Part shown: positions 32,331-43,800 of the stretch, piece after piece | Layout: each line of letters starts with the position of its first letter | Numbering within the stretch: position 1 is the first letter of the stretch | Source: Isoetes taiwanensis | Taxonomy: Eukaryota; Streptophyta; Lycopodiopsida; Isoetales; Isoetaceae | Reading direction: 5' to 3' | DNA: 64,000 nt | NCBI GenBank assembly: GCA_021234155.1 | Contig: JAJEKV010000561.1 | Coordinates: 1-64,000 of the forward strand | Made by a program: the position numbers and the translations under genes | The notes under the pieces: generated by a model | Databases searched by the model: none | Told to the model about the DNA's origin: nothing | Seen by the model: the letters and a program-made list of their open reading frames with translations, nothing else

Positions 32331-34089
32331 CTTCAGCCCATAATCCATGAAGAAACTTCCTCAACCATATCGCTTCCTTCGCTGCATGTGTGGCAACAAT
32401 ATATTCAGCCTCGGTACTAGATAAGGCAACTATGCTTTGCCTCTTTGAACTCCAGGAGATAGCTGCACTTCCAATTCTAAAACAGTATCCAGAAGTTGAT
32501 CTTCTAGTTGCAATGCCCCCTGCCCAATCGGCGTCTGTAAAACCTTCAAGGATAAATTCTGATCTCCCTCTTGCTTCAAAACATAAAGCATAGTCTATTG
32601 TTCCCTTCAAATATCTGAATATCCGCTTAACACTTTGCCAATGTGCTGATCCAGGGTTATCCATGTATTGTGATACAACACCTACTGCATATGCCAAATC
32701 TGGTCGTGTGCACACCATAGCATATATCAGACTTCCAACCGCTTGGCAATACGGGATACTCTTCATGTACTCAATCTCTTGTTGGCTGGTTGGAGACTGC
32801 TCTCTAGACAATTTCATACCAGTCTCTATTGGCGTGTTCACTGCCTTGCTATCTTGCATGCCAAATTTGGAGAGCATGTCATGGATATAGCGACGCTGAG
32901 ACATCATGATCTGCCTTCTACCCCTGTCTCTAGTCACTTCTATCCCTAAACAATAGTGTAACTCTCCAAAATCTTGCATTTCAATCTGCTTGCTGAGCCG
33001 ATCCTTTAACCACTGAATTGCAGACATAGAATTACTTAGGATGATACAATCATCAACATACAGCGCAACAATAAGGATATGCCTCTGATCAAGTTGGGGT
33101 TGATAGACATTGGAGTCTGCTGCATTACGGGTGAAGCCTAAGGATGCTAAATAACCATCAATCTTGTGGTACCACATCCGAGGTGATTGCTTCAATCCAT
33201 ACAGTGCGCGATGTAGCTTGAAAACCAACTGTTCTTCGCCAACTTTTACATACTCTTCTCGCTGCCTCATATAGATCTCTTCGTCTAACTCACCATGAAG
33301 GAATGCAGTGGTCACGTCCATTTGATGGACATGATAATCATTGACCGCAGCAAGACATAATAAAGTTCTTATAGACACAAGTTTAACAACTGGAGAAAAA
33401 GTGTCGGTATAGTCAATACCTTCAACTTGCGTGAATCGACGGGCGACTAGTCTTGCTTTGAAGCGATCAATTGAGCCATCAGATCTGAACTTCAGCTTGT
33501 AGATCCACTTGCAGGTCACGGGCTTCCTCCCTGGAGGTAAAGGAACCAAACTCCATGTCTTGTTCTTGAGGAGGGACTGAAATTCGGCTTCCATGGCAGC
33601 CTGCCATTCACTTGCATATGGACTGCGTACTGCTGCAGCAAATGAAATGGGCTCCTCTATAATGTCATGAGCAAGGTACATGGGCTGCTTAGAAGAGTGC
33701 AACTCAAGGGATGCTTTGGCCTTCGCAGAGGGTTTGCTTATTCTTCCATAGCGAGGAAATTCTTCTTCATCCTCTAAAATTACGGCATCAAGTCTATGTG
33801 CAAAACAATAACCACTAATTTCCAAAAGATCTTTATAGAGAAGATGCTCTCGAAATACAACATCCCCAAGCTGTAAAAAGATGCGGTGAGTCGCGAACAT
33901 TATACAATCTGCTCCCCTTGACACCTTCACCACAACCCAAGAAAAGAGACACTCGAGACTTATCATCAAGTTTGTGGCGCTTCTCCTTGGGAACATGCGA
34001 TATGCTAAGCACCCAAAGACACACAACCCACTAAGATTTGGTTTCTTTTTGCCCAAAGCTCCTCCGAGTTCTACCATGGATGGAAGCAA
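32278..34089 (-). pseudogene. Copia reverse transcriptase and RNase H
   Basis: A 603-codon open frame. RT marks are KWIYKLKFRSDGSIDRFKAR, GIDYTDTFSPVVKLVSIRTL, HQMDVTTAFLHGELDEEIYM and the catalytic box ALYVDDCIILSNS. RNase H marks are GFTDADWAGGIATRRSTSGY and STEAEYIVATHAAKEAIWLR. The enzyme copies element RNA into DNA in the cytoplasmic particle. The frame is split from integrase by a shift around 34071-34089. Catalytic residues look intact in this piece although the whole polyprotein is not. Confidence 0.95.
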
Positions 34090-35099
34090 GGATGTGATTC
34101 TTCACATATCTTTGCGGTGCTAAGAGCTTCTCCCCAAAAATGTTTGGGTAACCTGAACCTGCAAGCATGCATCCCGGTAGCCTCAACTAGAGTCTTGTTC
34201 ATCCTCTCGACCCAACCCATTTTGTTCGGTGTGTAATGGATTGGTATATCTTTGCGTGTAATTCCATGCATATGGCAATAAGAAGTAAAGGCTTGGGAGA
34301 GATACTCACCACCACCATCCGTTCGTAAGACTTTGACACGCTTTCGGTTTGAAATTGGGCTGCAAGTTGGTACCGCTTTGAAAGCCATGAGAGATTTCGT
34401 GAGGGGGCTAACAAGTAGATCTAAACCTTCTTCGGAATGGTCATCTATGAACGTGATGAAGTACTTCTTGTGGCCAATTGTCTCTTCTCTCATGGGCCCA
34501 CATATGTCACTATGAACTAATTCCAGCAACCCTTGTGCTCGCTCAGACTTCTTCTTAGGAAAGGATTTTTTGCTTTGCTTGCCAAGGACACACGCCTCAC
34601 AAAAGCCTACCTTTCCTTGTGTATGTATGTCCAGCCCACTGACTAGCTGTCCTTTCTGCATCTCCTTAAGAGCTTGGCAATTGTAATGAGCAAGACGTCT
34701 ATGCCATAACATCAACTTGGAGTCACCTTCTTGCTCTTTAGCAATCATCATCATGTCTACAGTAGAGCATTGGTTGATAATACGAGCATTCAATCTGTAC
34801 AATGAAGCATGTCGCTCTCCTAATGCTACCACCCGCATTTCTGGTGACAAAATTTGGCATCCACTACGGTTGAAGCATACTGTATAATCGAGATCAGCCA
34901 AAGCCCCAACGGACAACAAGATATGCGCTATCCCTGGGACATAAAAGACCTTATGAATTGTCTTGTTACTGCCATTCTCAAGAGAAATCTTGATACTGCC
35001 TTCCCCTAGGATCACCTTGTTAGAATTGTATCCAAGTATGACTCTCCTTGTTCCGCTGACAGGCTGCAGGTGTCGAAAGAACTCCTTCTTTGGACACAT
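34071..35099 (-). pseudogene. Copia GAG-pre-integrase and integrase
   Basis: A 342-codon frame begins just after the protease active site (ATQHMCPKKEFF region). LMLWHRRLAHYNCQALKEMQ and FCEACVLGKQSKKSF give the HHCC finger. ELVHSDICGPM, VLRTDGGGEY and WVERMNKTLVEA supply the D, D, E catalytic residues. FIDDHSEEGLDLL departs from the usual FIDDxSRxxWVYLL, so local indels have scrambled about 20 residues. The piece ends near 34071 within the segment that should lead to the RT domain. Confidence 0.9.
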
Positions 35100-35300
35100 A
35101 TGTTGTGTAGCCCCTTAATCTATCCAAATAATGACCGCTCATGATGCGTTATCTTTTGTCATCATCCACACGTGCCATGAAGTTCCTTTCATCTTCTTCC
35201 TTTTCTGTAGCAAAAGCTTTCTCCTTGCCTTTTGTAACCCGAAGTGGACACTCTTGTGCAAAGTGCCCTTGTTGCTTGCAAGTGTTACAAGCACCTTTTC
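35100..35300 (-). pseudogene. Copia zinc knuckle and protease active site, stopped
   Basis: ACNTCKQQGHFAQECPLRVT on the minus strand (about 35297-35235) is a C-x2-C-x4-H-x4-C knuckle. Around 35120-35095 the protease reads WID, stop, GATQHMC: the Ser codon of the DSG active site is TAA. That alone kills the polyprotein. Confidence 0.85.
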
Positions 35301-36031
35301 TCTTGCCAAAAGGAACAGAAGATCTCTTGGTTGACCGTTTGTTTAAACCTCCCTTTAGTCATCGTCGCCGCCGGCCTTCAGCTTCCCACTTTGCCTTTAT
35401 TCTCGTTCTCACACACCGCTTGAAACCTTGATTGGCAAACATTGCAATGTGAAGTCATCTCTTCGCCTTTTGTTTTTTCTCTTCTTCAAGCAAAGATGCA
35501 ATTATCTGATCCAGTGTAAGACTCTGGATAATCTGCAATGTGGTGACAACATTGTTGAATGACGATGGGAGACTATTAAACAAAACTGCTTTTACATCTT
35601 CATCTTCAATCTTAGCATTGATCCCAGCCAATTGGTGCAGCAGGGATCTCATTTTATTAATGTGCTCAACCAAACTTGCACCTTCCTGCATCTCAATATC
35701 AAAAAGCTGTTTCTTCAGAAGCACCTTGGAATGCTTAGCCTGCGCTCCAAATATCTGCTCCAATGTATCCCAGACTTCTTTGGCATTTTTTGAAAAATCC
35801 ACATGATGTATGTGTATCTCCAAGACCAAGGCCAATCATAGCCATGGCTTTCTTATTTTTCAACTGCCACTTTGCTAGTTTTGGAGCATCTGTAGGCTTC
35901 TTTTCTGATTCATCAACTACTGCAAACAGATCTTTTTCTATGAGATGGAACTTCATTTTAACCTGCCATGTGTGAAAATTCCTGCGATTAAATTTCTCAA
36001 GAACATATTTGCCACTGGAAATTGATTCCAT
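35301..36031 (-). pseudogene. Copia Gag (UBN2-type), two frames
   Basis: Frame 36031-35735 opens MESISSGKYVLEKFNRRNFH and contains a WQVKMKFHLIEKDL segment. Frame 35835-35455 continues with VWDTLEQIFG, LLKKQLFDIEMQEGASLVEH and VLFNSLPSSFNNVVTTLQ. This is the usual plant copia Gag. A shift near 35800 separates the two. The start at 36031 lies about 170 bases downstream of the primer site, which is normal. Confidence 0.9.
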
Positions 36032-36199
36032 CTGCTAAATTTTTGCTCTAAAACTGCAATCGATTGAAGATATTAATCCTCTTCTTTTTCTTCAACTTCT
36101 TCAATCTCCTTTGAACCAGTTTCTGATTCAACCGGTTGATTGCCCTCTGAACCCTAAGGGCTTGAAAAAGCTGCTGCTCTCTATTGTGCCCCATCTTTT

Positions 36200-36212
36200 G
36201 GCTCTGATACCA
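36200..36212 (-). promoter_or_regulatory. Copia primer-binding site
   Basis: The minus strand reads TGGTATCAGAGCC directly after the 5' LTR, matching the 3' end of initiator tRNA-Met as in most plant copia elements. Confidence 0.9.
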
Positions 36213-36425
36213 TATTAAATATATGGTAATATATTGATATGAAGCAGGAAGAGCCCCTGCCGTGGCTTACAGAAGATAAGAGAATATAATTGAATGAAAA
36301 ACAAAGGGTAAGCGTAGGCATCCCATTTCCATCCAAAGAAGGTGTCCGTTAATGTTGAGGATGTGGCGTCTTAAGTCATCATCGACCAGAGGGGGGCTGC
36401 CAGATGGACGAACACCTCTCCAACA
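36213..36425 (-). repeat. Copia 5' LTR
   Basis: 213 bases, paired with 31851-32064. Starts TGTTGGAGAGG at 36425 and ends AATA at 36213. Transcription of the element would start within it on the minus strand. Confidence 0.9.
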
Positions 36426-36430
36426 ACTTG
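36426..36430. repeat. Copia target-site duplication, right (ACTTG)
   Basis: ACTTG abuts the outer edge of the 5' LTR; the partner is at 31846-31850. Confidence 0.9.
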
Positions 36431-36869
36431 CTTCTCCTTTAGATATCTGAGCTCACATTCAAATTCTTCGACGGCTTCCAACGCTAGAGATCCCTCCTCC
36501 GACCTCTCCCCATCTATCTGGTACTTAGGTCATATTTAATTTAAGAACTATTATTATCAAGTAAAGAGAACTATCACGAGTTGGATTGCACTTGAACCGA
36601 GCAAAAAGTGTCCTTTTTTTCTATAGAAATGAATTTCCAAAGAAAGACAGGGCGATCACTTGAATTGGTTGGCAAGCCTGCTGTCACCTTTCTCAAAACT
36701 AGTCTCATAATTTTAATTATGAAATGAATTGAGCGAGTACTTATATTAAGCTTTGTTTTGGAGCTTGAGGACTTTACCACGGTTGATTTCTTTAAGATTT
36801 GATTTCTTTAGAGTAGTATAGGATTGTTATTGACATTCAGATTTGCGGACTTGCAAGTGAAAGAGTTGA
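36431..36869. other. Spacer between copia and sugar-phosphatase exons
   Basis: CT-rich at 36480-36520, AT-rich afterwards. No exon recognised, though upstream SGPP-like exons could have stood here or on the other side of the copia insertion. Confidence 0.35.
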
Positions 36870-37336
36870 AGTCGATTCTTTGGGCTCCATAGGTTCCGTG
36901 AATGGGTCAAAAAGCATGGACTAAAGAGGGCGGCAAGAACAAATGCGCCAAGCGAAAATGCGAGAACTAATGATCTCAATTCTTGGGCTCCCTAGTTTTT
37001 GAATTGCTTGTTGTTGGCAAGTGAATGCAAAGCGTGCAAAGCCTTTTCCGAGATCCTTATTTGAAAGCAATGCAATACTTCAATGTCTCTGAGAAAAAGC
37101 CTTTGCAATTGAAGTAAGGATATAGTGATTCTTTGCTTACACTCTTTACTTAAGAAATTTGGTTTTTAACATATAATTTGATGTGGTTGAGTAGGATTCG
37201 CCCTCAGGTCTAAAGGCTGCAGTAGCAGCAGAGCTAGCAGTTGTGGGGTTGACTACAAGAAATCCAGGTTCTGCTCTTCTTGAGGCAGGAGCATCTTTTC
37301 TAGCTAAGGACTATAGTGATCCTGCAAGCTAGAGGT
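36870..37336 (+). pseudogene. SGPP-like HAD sugar phosphatase, C-terminal exons
   Basis: With small corrections 36895-37113 reads FREWVKKHGLKRA, a TNAPSENAELMISILGL segment and CKRAKPFPDPYLKAMQYFNV ending AFAIE. A GT-AG intron follows (37114-37194). The next exon 37195-37330 reads DSPSGLKAAVAAELAVVGLT and LLEAGASFLAKDYSDPAS then stop. This is the second half of plant HAD-superfamily phosphatases of the SGPP/CbbY-like group: KRAKPxPDPYLKA carries the conserved Lys and E-DSPSGLKAA the acidic pair. The N-terminal DxDG-type nucleophile motif is absent. Stop and indels suggest a pseudogene. The copia element lies immediately upstream. Confidence 0.7.
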
Positions 37337-37878
37337 ATTTGTGCATTCTTTTTTAATTCTGCTGGGCTTTTTGGCATTTGGGTCTTCAAGTTTTTGCCTG
37401 ATAGAAAGCAGAGTCCATTATTTTTTCATTTTGTTTTCACATTCTTGAGAACCCTCCCTTCACCATCGTGGCAAAGATGAGTGAAAAGGAGCTTCTTTTT
37501 ACACTAACATCTGGCGTTCCCTGCGGGGAACGACTGGTAGAATGGCTCATCGAGTCAAACAAAGAGAAAACGACGTTAATGGTGCAGATAATGATGCAAA
37601 TGGTTGCATCAAACTGTCATGTCCTCAGGATGGACATAACTAATGTATAAGCGAATGGAAACAATAAGTTTTTTTATCTATTTGTGTTGTCGTTGTATAA
37701 GCTTCTTTTGTGAATGGAAACAATATGTTTTTTTTATCTATTTGTGTTGTTTGTATTTTATGTTGTTTTTCTTATGTTAAACAAGCACAGTACGTCGTTA
37801 AACGACGTTATGGTCATCTGACGGGGGCATCTGACGCTCTCGAGCTGACGTGGCATGCCTGGGTGTCAAGCCAAGTCG
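37337..37878. other. Spacer before the tandem array
   Basis: The open frame 37468-37650 has no motif. A 58-base direct duplication (GAATGGAAACAATA...TTTTTATCTATTTGTG) occupies about 37655-37751. Composition changes to GC-rich at about 37860-37880, where the array begins. Confidence 0.45.
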
Positions 37879-40800
37879 GCCCTGCAAGGTCCTGCTGGCC
37901 TCGTTTGACTTGGGGAAGGGTGCCAGCTCAGTTGCCCCACAACGGGCTGCCCCAACCGTTCTAATGCTAACCCTTTGACCTAGACCTTCTCCGAAAATTC
38001 CGAAAATTAGGTTGTGTGCTGGACATGATGTAGGAATCCAACTGGCAAAAAATTAGAATTTATTTTCATACGATGCATTAATTACGAATTTGTGAATGTC
38101 TTGCCACTGCAAAAGCGCCCCCCGACTTCTAATTGCCACATCGGGAGGAGGACAGACCCAAACTCCATTCCATCAGTTCCCCTTGCTCCGCGTTCTCGGC
38201 CGTAGCTTTTCGGCCACGTTCCAACTGCAACAGACCAAAACTCAGCCCCCAAAACATAAACCCTTCTAGAACCTAGCAACCCATAGGGTTTACGTTCCGG
38301 AGGCCCTCTCCTTGTCAGATTCATCGGAGACCTTGCGCCGTGTCTTGTCGTGGAGGGGGGGTGTTGACGCCAGAGCGGGGACCCTAAAATCCCCTCGAAA
38401 GCTGCGTGCCCCAAATTTCCTCTCCCCAAGGCCCTGGGGACCGACGGGCGACCTCCCCTCTCTGGAACCACGATTTGGCTCTGCCAATGGACTCAGAACG
38501 TCGACATTGCCCTGGAGACCAAGTTCCGTGGCCAGAAGACCATCCGACCTCCAAGAAGCGCCAAAGTAGCTCATGTCCACCACACTCGTAGTCAATTGGC
38601 CTAGGATGTGGATGCCACATACTGTCGTGGAGGGCGTGAGTGTTTCTTTCTTTTGCAAAACCGACCTTGTAACTTGCCCCCTAGGGTAATTTCGCCATTA
38701 CGGATGACTTCGCGAGGTCGATTTTCCATTTCGGAGCCTCCCCGGTGCCCGAACGACAAAACACTGCGGTTTCTACAAGGCCGACCTCTGGATGCTCCGC
38801 GGTTTGACAAGTTCTCCCGGACCGATCTGGAATCTTTTGGGCCTTCCCAAAGAGGGGCCTCTGAACGGATGATCCAACGGTCAGATAGGGGAACCAGGCT
38901 CCGGGAGGGTGGTCGTTAGCGTGCGGCCCCCCGGGGGAGCGCTTCCAGGAAGGGCTGCCTCAAGAACGTTTTTTGATCCAGCCTCCTGGGGTCCGGACTC
39001 TCCCCTCTTATGAGGGAGCCCTGCAAGGTCCTGGCCTCGTTTGACTTGGGGAAGGGTGCCGCTTTCGGTTGCCCCCGCAGCGGGCTGCCCCGGACCGTTC
39101 TAATGCTAACCCTTTGACCTAGACCTTCTCAGAAAATTCAAAAATTGGAAGAATTGTGCTGGAGATGAATTAGGAATCCACCGGCAAAAAAATCAGAATT
39201 TATTTTCATACAATGCATTAATTACGAATTTGTGAATGTCTTGCCACCGCAAAAGCGCCCGACTTCTAATTGCCACATCGGAGGAGGACAGGCCCAAACT
39301 CTGTTCGTCGGTTCCCCTTGCTCCACGTTCGGCCCACGGCTTCGGTCATGTCCCAAAGCAGCTGGACCAAACTTCGCCCCCAAAACATAAAATCCTTCTA
39401 GAACACGGCAACCCACGGGGTTTACGTTTGAAGACCCTCTCCTTGTCGATTCGTAGGGGACCTTGGCGCCAGGTGTCTTGGCGTGGAGTGGGGGTGTTGA
39501 TGCCGGAGAGGGACCCTAAAATTCCTCCTAAGCCGCTTGCCCGAATTTCCTCTCCCAAGGGCACGGGGACCCGGAGGCGACCTCCCTCTCCGGAATGTGA
39601 TTTGGCTCTGCCAATAGACTCAGAACGTCGACATTGCCCTGGAACCAAGTTCCGTGGCCAGAAGACCACCCGACCTCCAAGAAGCGCCAAAGTACTCATG
39701 TCCACCACACTCGTAGTCAATTGGCCTAGGGTGTGGATGCCACATACTGTCGTGGAGGGCGTGAGTGTTTCTTTCTTTTGCAAAACCGACCTTGTAACTT
39801 GCTCCCGCCATTACGAACGATTTGGCGAGGTCGATTTGCCATTCCTTGGTTTCTACAAGGCCGACTTCAGGACGCTCCGCGGGACCGTTCTAATCTAACC
39901 CTTTGACCTAGACCTTCTCCGGAAATCCCGAAAATTGGGCTGTGTGCTGAAGATGAATTATTAATCTAGCTGGCAAAAAATCAGAATTTATTTTCGTACA
40001 ATGCATTAATTACGAAGTTGTGAATGTCTTGCCACTTTTGCAAAAGCCCTCGACTTCTAATTGCCACATCGGAGGAGGACGGACCCAAATCCATTAAAAT
40101 CGGTTCCCTTGTTTCAAGCGTTTTCTGCCGCGGCTTCACTTCTGGCCACGTCCCAATCACCAGAGACCAAAACTTCAGCCCCCAAAACATAAACCCTTCT
40201 AGAACACGGCAACCCACGGGGTTTACGTTTGAGGCCCTCTCCTTGTCGGATTAAATTCGGGGACCTTTCGCGTATCTTGGCGTGGAGTGGGGGTGTTGGC
40301 CAGTGGGGACCCTAAAATCCTCCTGGAAGCTGCTTGCCCGAATTTCCTCTCCCCAAGGCCCTGGGAACCGACGGGCGACCTCCCCTCTCCGGAACTGCGA
40401 TTTGGCTCTGCCAATGGACTCAGAACATTGACATTGCCCTGGGGACCAAGTTCCGTGGCCAGAAGACCACCCGACCTCCAAGAAGCGTCAAAGTAGCTCA
40501 TGTCCACCACACTCATAGTCAATTGGCCTAGGATGTGGATGCCACATACTGTCGTGGAGGGCATGAGTGTTTCTTCGAAAATTGGGCTTTGTGCTGGTAG
40601 GAATCCAGCTGGCAAAAAAACAGAATTTATTTTCGTACGATGCATTAATTACGAATTTGTGAATGTCTTGCCACTGCAAAAGCGCCCCCCGACTTCTAAT
40701 TGCCACATCAGGAGAGGACAGACCCAAACTCCGTTCCGTCAGTTCCCCTTGTTTCGCGTTCTCGGTCGCAGCTTCTCGGCCACGTCCCAACTCCAACAGA

Positions 40801-43800
40801 CCAAAACTCAGCCCCCAAAACATAAACCCTTCTAGAACCTGGCAACCCACAGGGTTTACGTTTCGGAGGCCCTCTCCATGTCAGATTCGTCGGGGACCTT
40901 GCGCCGTATCTTGATGTGGAGTGGGGGTGTTGACGCCAGAGCGGGGACTCTAAAATCCTCCTGGAAGCTGCTTGCCCCGAATTTCCTCTCCCCAAGGCTC
41001 TGGGGACCGACGGGCGACCTCCCCTCTCCGGAATCGTGATTTGGCTCTGCCAATAGACTCAGAACGTCGACATTGCCCTGGAACCAAGTTCCGTGGCCAA
41101 AAGACCACCCGACCTCCAAGAAGCGCCAAAGTACTCATGTCCACCACACTCGTAGTCAATTGGCCTAGGATGTGGATGCCACATACTGTCGTGGAGGGCG
41201 TGAGTATTTCTTTCTTTTGCAAAACCGACCTTGTAACTTGCTCCCTAGGATCATTTTGTCATTACGAACGATTTGGCGAGGTCGATTTGCCATTTCGAAC
41301 CTCCCGGTGCAACAACAAAAAAACCCGCGGTTTCTACATGGCCAACCGGGGCGCCCGTGGTTTGACAAGTTCTCGGACTGACTGATCGGAATCTTTTGGG
41401 CCTTCCGAAGAGGGGCCCCCGAACGGAGGATCCAATAGTCGATAAGGGAACCAAGCTCAGGGAGGGTGGTCGCGTTAGGGGTGCGGCCCTGGGGGGAGCA
41501 CTTTGCCAGAAGGGCCGGGAACATTTTTTTGATCCAACCTCACGGGGGGTGGGACTCTCCCTCGTGTGAGGGAGCCCCGCAAGGTCTGGCCTCGTTTGAC
41601 TTGGGAAAGGGTGCCACCTCGGTTGCCCCTTAGCGAGCTGCCCCACCGCCTCGTTCTAATGCTAACCCTTTGATCTAGACCTTCTCAGAAAATTCCAAAA
41701 TTGGGGCTGTCTTTGGAGATGAATTAGGAATCCAGCTTGCAAAAAATCAGAATTTATTTTCGTACAATGCATTAATTACGAATTTGTGAATGTCTTGCCA
41801 CTGCAAAAGCGCCCCCCGACTTCTAATTGCCACATCGAGAGGAGGACAAGCCCAAACTCCATTCCGTCAGTTCCCCTTGCTCCGACGTTGTCGGTCGCAG
41901 CTTCTCGACCACGTCCCAACTGCAACAGACCAAAACTCGGTCCCCAAAACGCAAACCATTCTAGAACTTGGCAACCCACAGGGTTTACGTTTCGGAGGCC
42001 CTCTCCTTGTCAGATTCGTCGGGGACCTTGCACCGTATCTTGACGTGGAGTGGGGGTGTTGACGCCAGAGCGGGGACCCTAAAATTCCCCCGAAAGCTGC
42101 TTGCCCCGAGTTTCCTCTCCCCAAGGCTCTGGGGACCGACGGGCGACCTCCCCTCTCCAGAATCGCGATTTGGCTCTGCCAATAGACTCAGAACGTTGAT
42201 GTTGCCCTGGGAACCAAGTTCCGTGGCCAGAAGACCACCCGACCTCCAAGAAGCGCCAAAGTAGCTCATGTCCACCACACTCGTAGTCAATTGGCCTAGG
42301 ATGTGGATGCTGGATACTGTCATGGAGGGCATGAGTGTTTCTTTCTTTTGCGGAACCGACCTTGTAACTTGCCATTCCAGACGACTTCGCGAGGTTGATT
42401 TGCCATTCCGGAGCCTTCCCGGTGCCCGAACAACAAAACACTGCGGTTTCTACAAGGCCGACCTCGGGACGCTCCGCGGTTTGACAAGTTCTCCCCGACT
42501 GATCTGGAATCTTTTGGGCCTTCCCGAAGAGGGGCCCCTGAACGGAGGATCCAACAGTCGGATAGGGGAACCGAGCTCCGGAAGGGTGGTTGTTAGCGCG
42601 GCGGCCCGGGGAGCCGCTGCAGGGGATACCGAGGAACGTTTTTTGGATCCGGCCTCACGGGGTCCGGACTCTTCCTCTTGTGAGGGAGCCCCGCAAGGTC
42701 CCCTGCTGGCCTCGTTTGACTTGGGGAAGGGTGCCGGCTCGGTTGCCATGGCGGGCTGCCCCAAAACCGTTCTAATGCTAACCCTTTGACCTAGACCTTC
42801 TCAGAAAATTCCAAAAAATTGGGCCGTGGCTTTGGAGATGAATTAGGAATCCAGCTGGCAAAAAAATAGAATTTATTTTTGTACGATGCATTAATTACGA
42901 ATTTGTGAATGTCTTGCCACTGCAAAAGCGCCCCCCGACTTCTAATTGCCACATCAGGAGGAGGACAGACCCAAACTCCGTTCCGTCAGTTCCCCTTGTT
43001 TCGCGTTCTCGGCCGCAGCTTCTCGGCCACGTCCCAACTGCAACAGACCAAAATTCAGCCCCCAAAACATAAACCCTTCTAGAACCTGGCAACCCACAGG
43101 GTTTACGTTTCGGAGGCCCTCTCCTTGTCAGATTCGTCGGGGACCTTGCACCGTATCTTGACGTGGAGTGGGGGTGTTGACGCCTTGAGGCGGGGACCCT
43201 AAAATCCTCCGGAAGTCGCTTTGCCCCGAATTTTCCTCCCCAAGGCCACGGGGACCCACAGGCGACCTCCCCTCTCCGGGCTCGCGATTTGGCTCGCCAA
43301 TGGACCTCGAAACGTCGACATTGCCACGGGGACCAAGTTCAGGGTGAGGAAGACCACCCGACCTTGTATCTTGCAAAACCGACCTTGTAACTTTCTATCT
43401 TTTGCAAAACCGACCTTGTAACTTGCTCCCTAGGGTAATTTCGCCATTATGGATGACTTCACGAGGTTGATTTCCCATTTCGAGCCTCCCGGTGCCGAAC
43501 GAGAAAATACTGCCCGGTTTCTACAAGGCCGACCTACGGGCGCTCAGCGGTTTGACAAGTTCTCGGACCGATCACGGAATCTTTTGGGCCTTCGAAGAGG
43601 GGCCCCGAGCAGAAGGATCCAATGGTGGGATAGGGGAATCGGGCCACGGCTGTGGTGGTCGTTAGTTAATGCGGCCCCTGGGGCTGCCGAGGAAGGGGCT
43701 GCCTCGGGAACTTTTTTTGGATCCCCTCTTGGGGTCGGGACTCTCCCCTCTTGTGAGGGAGCCCCGCAAGGTCTCGGCCTCGTTTGACTTGGGAAGGGTG

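Larger units (their letters stand above)
31851..36425 (-). mobile_element. Full-length Ty1/copia retrotransposon (4,575 bp)
   Basis: Two LTRs of 213-214 bases (31851-32064 and 36213-36425) enclose Gag, protease, integrase, RT and RNase H in copia order on the minus strand. ACTTG flanks both sides (31846-31850 and 36426-36430). A primer site complementary to initiator tRNA-Met follows the 5' LTR. LTRs start TGTTGGAG but end in AATA rather than the usual CA. The LTRs are alike over their first ~90 bases (genomic order) and clearly diverged beyond, and the coding part carries stops and shifts, so the insertion is old and probably dead. Confidence 0.95.

Noticed and set aside
31877-36000. Plus-strand frames across the copia element
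   Set aside because: Antisense shadows of well-supported minus-strand Pol and Gag.
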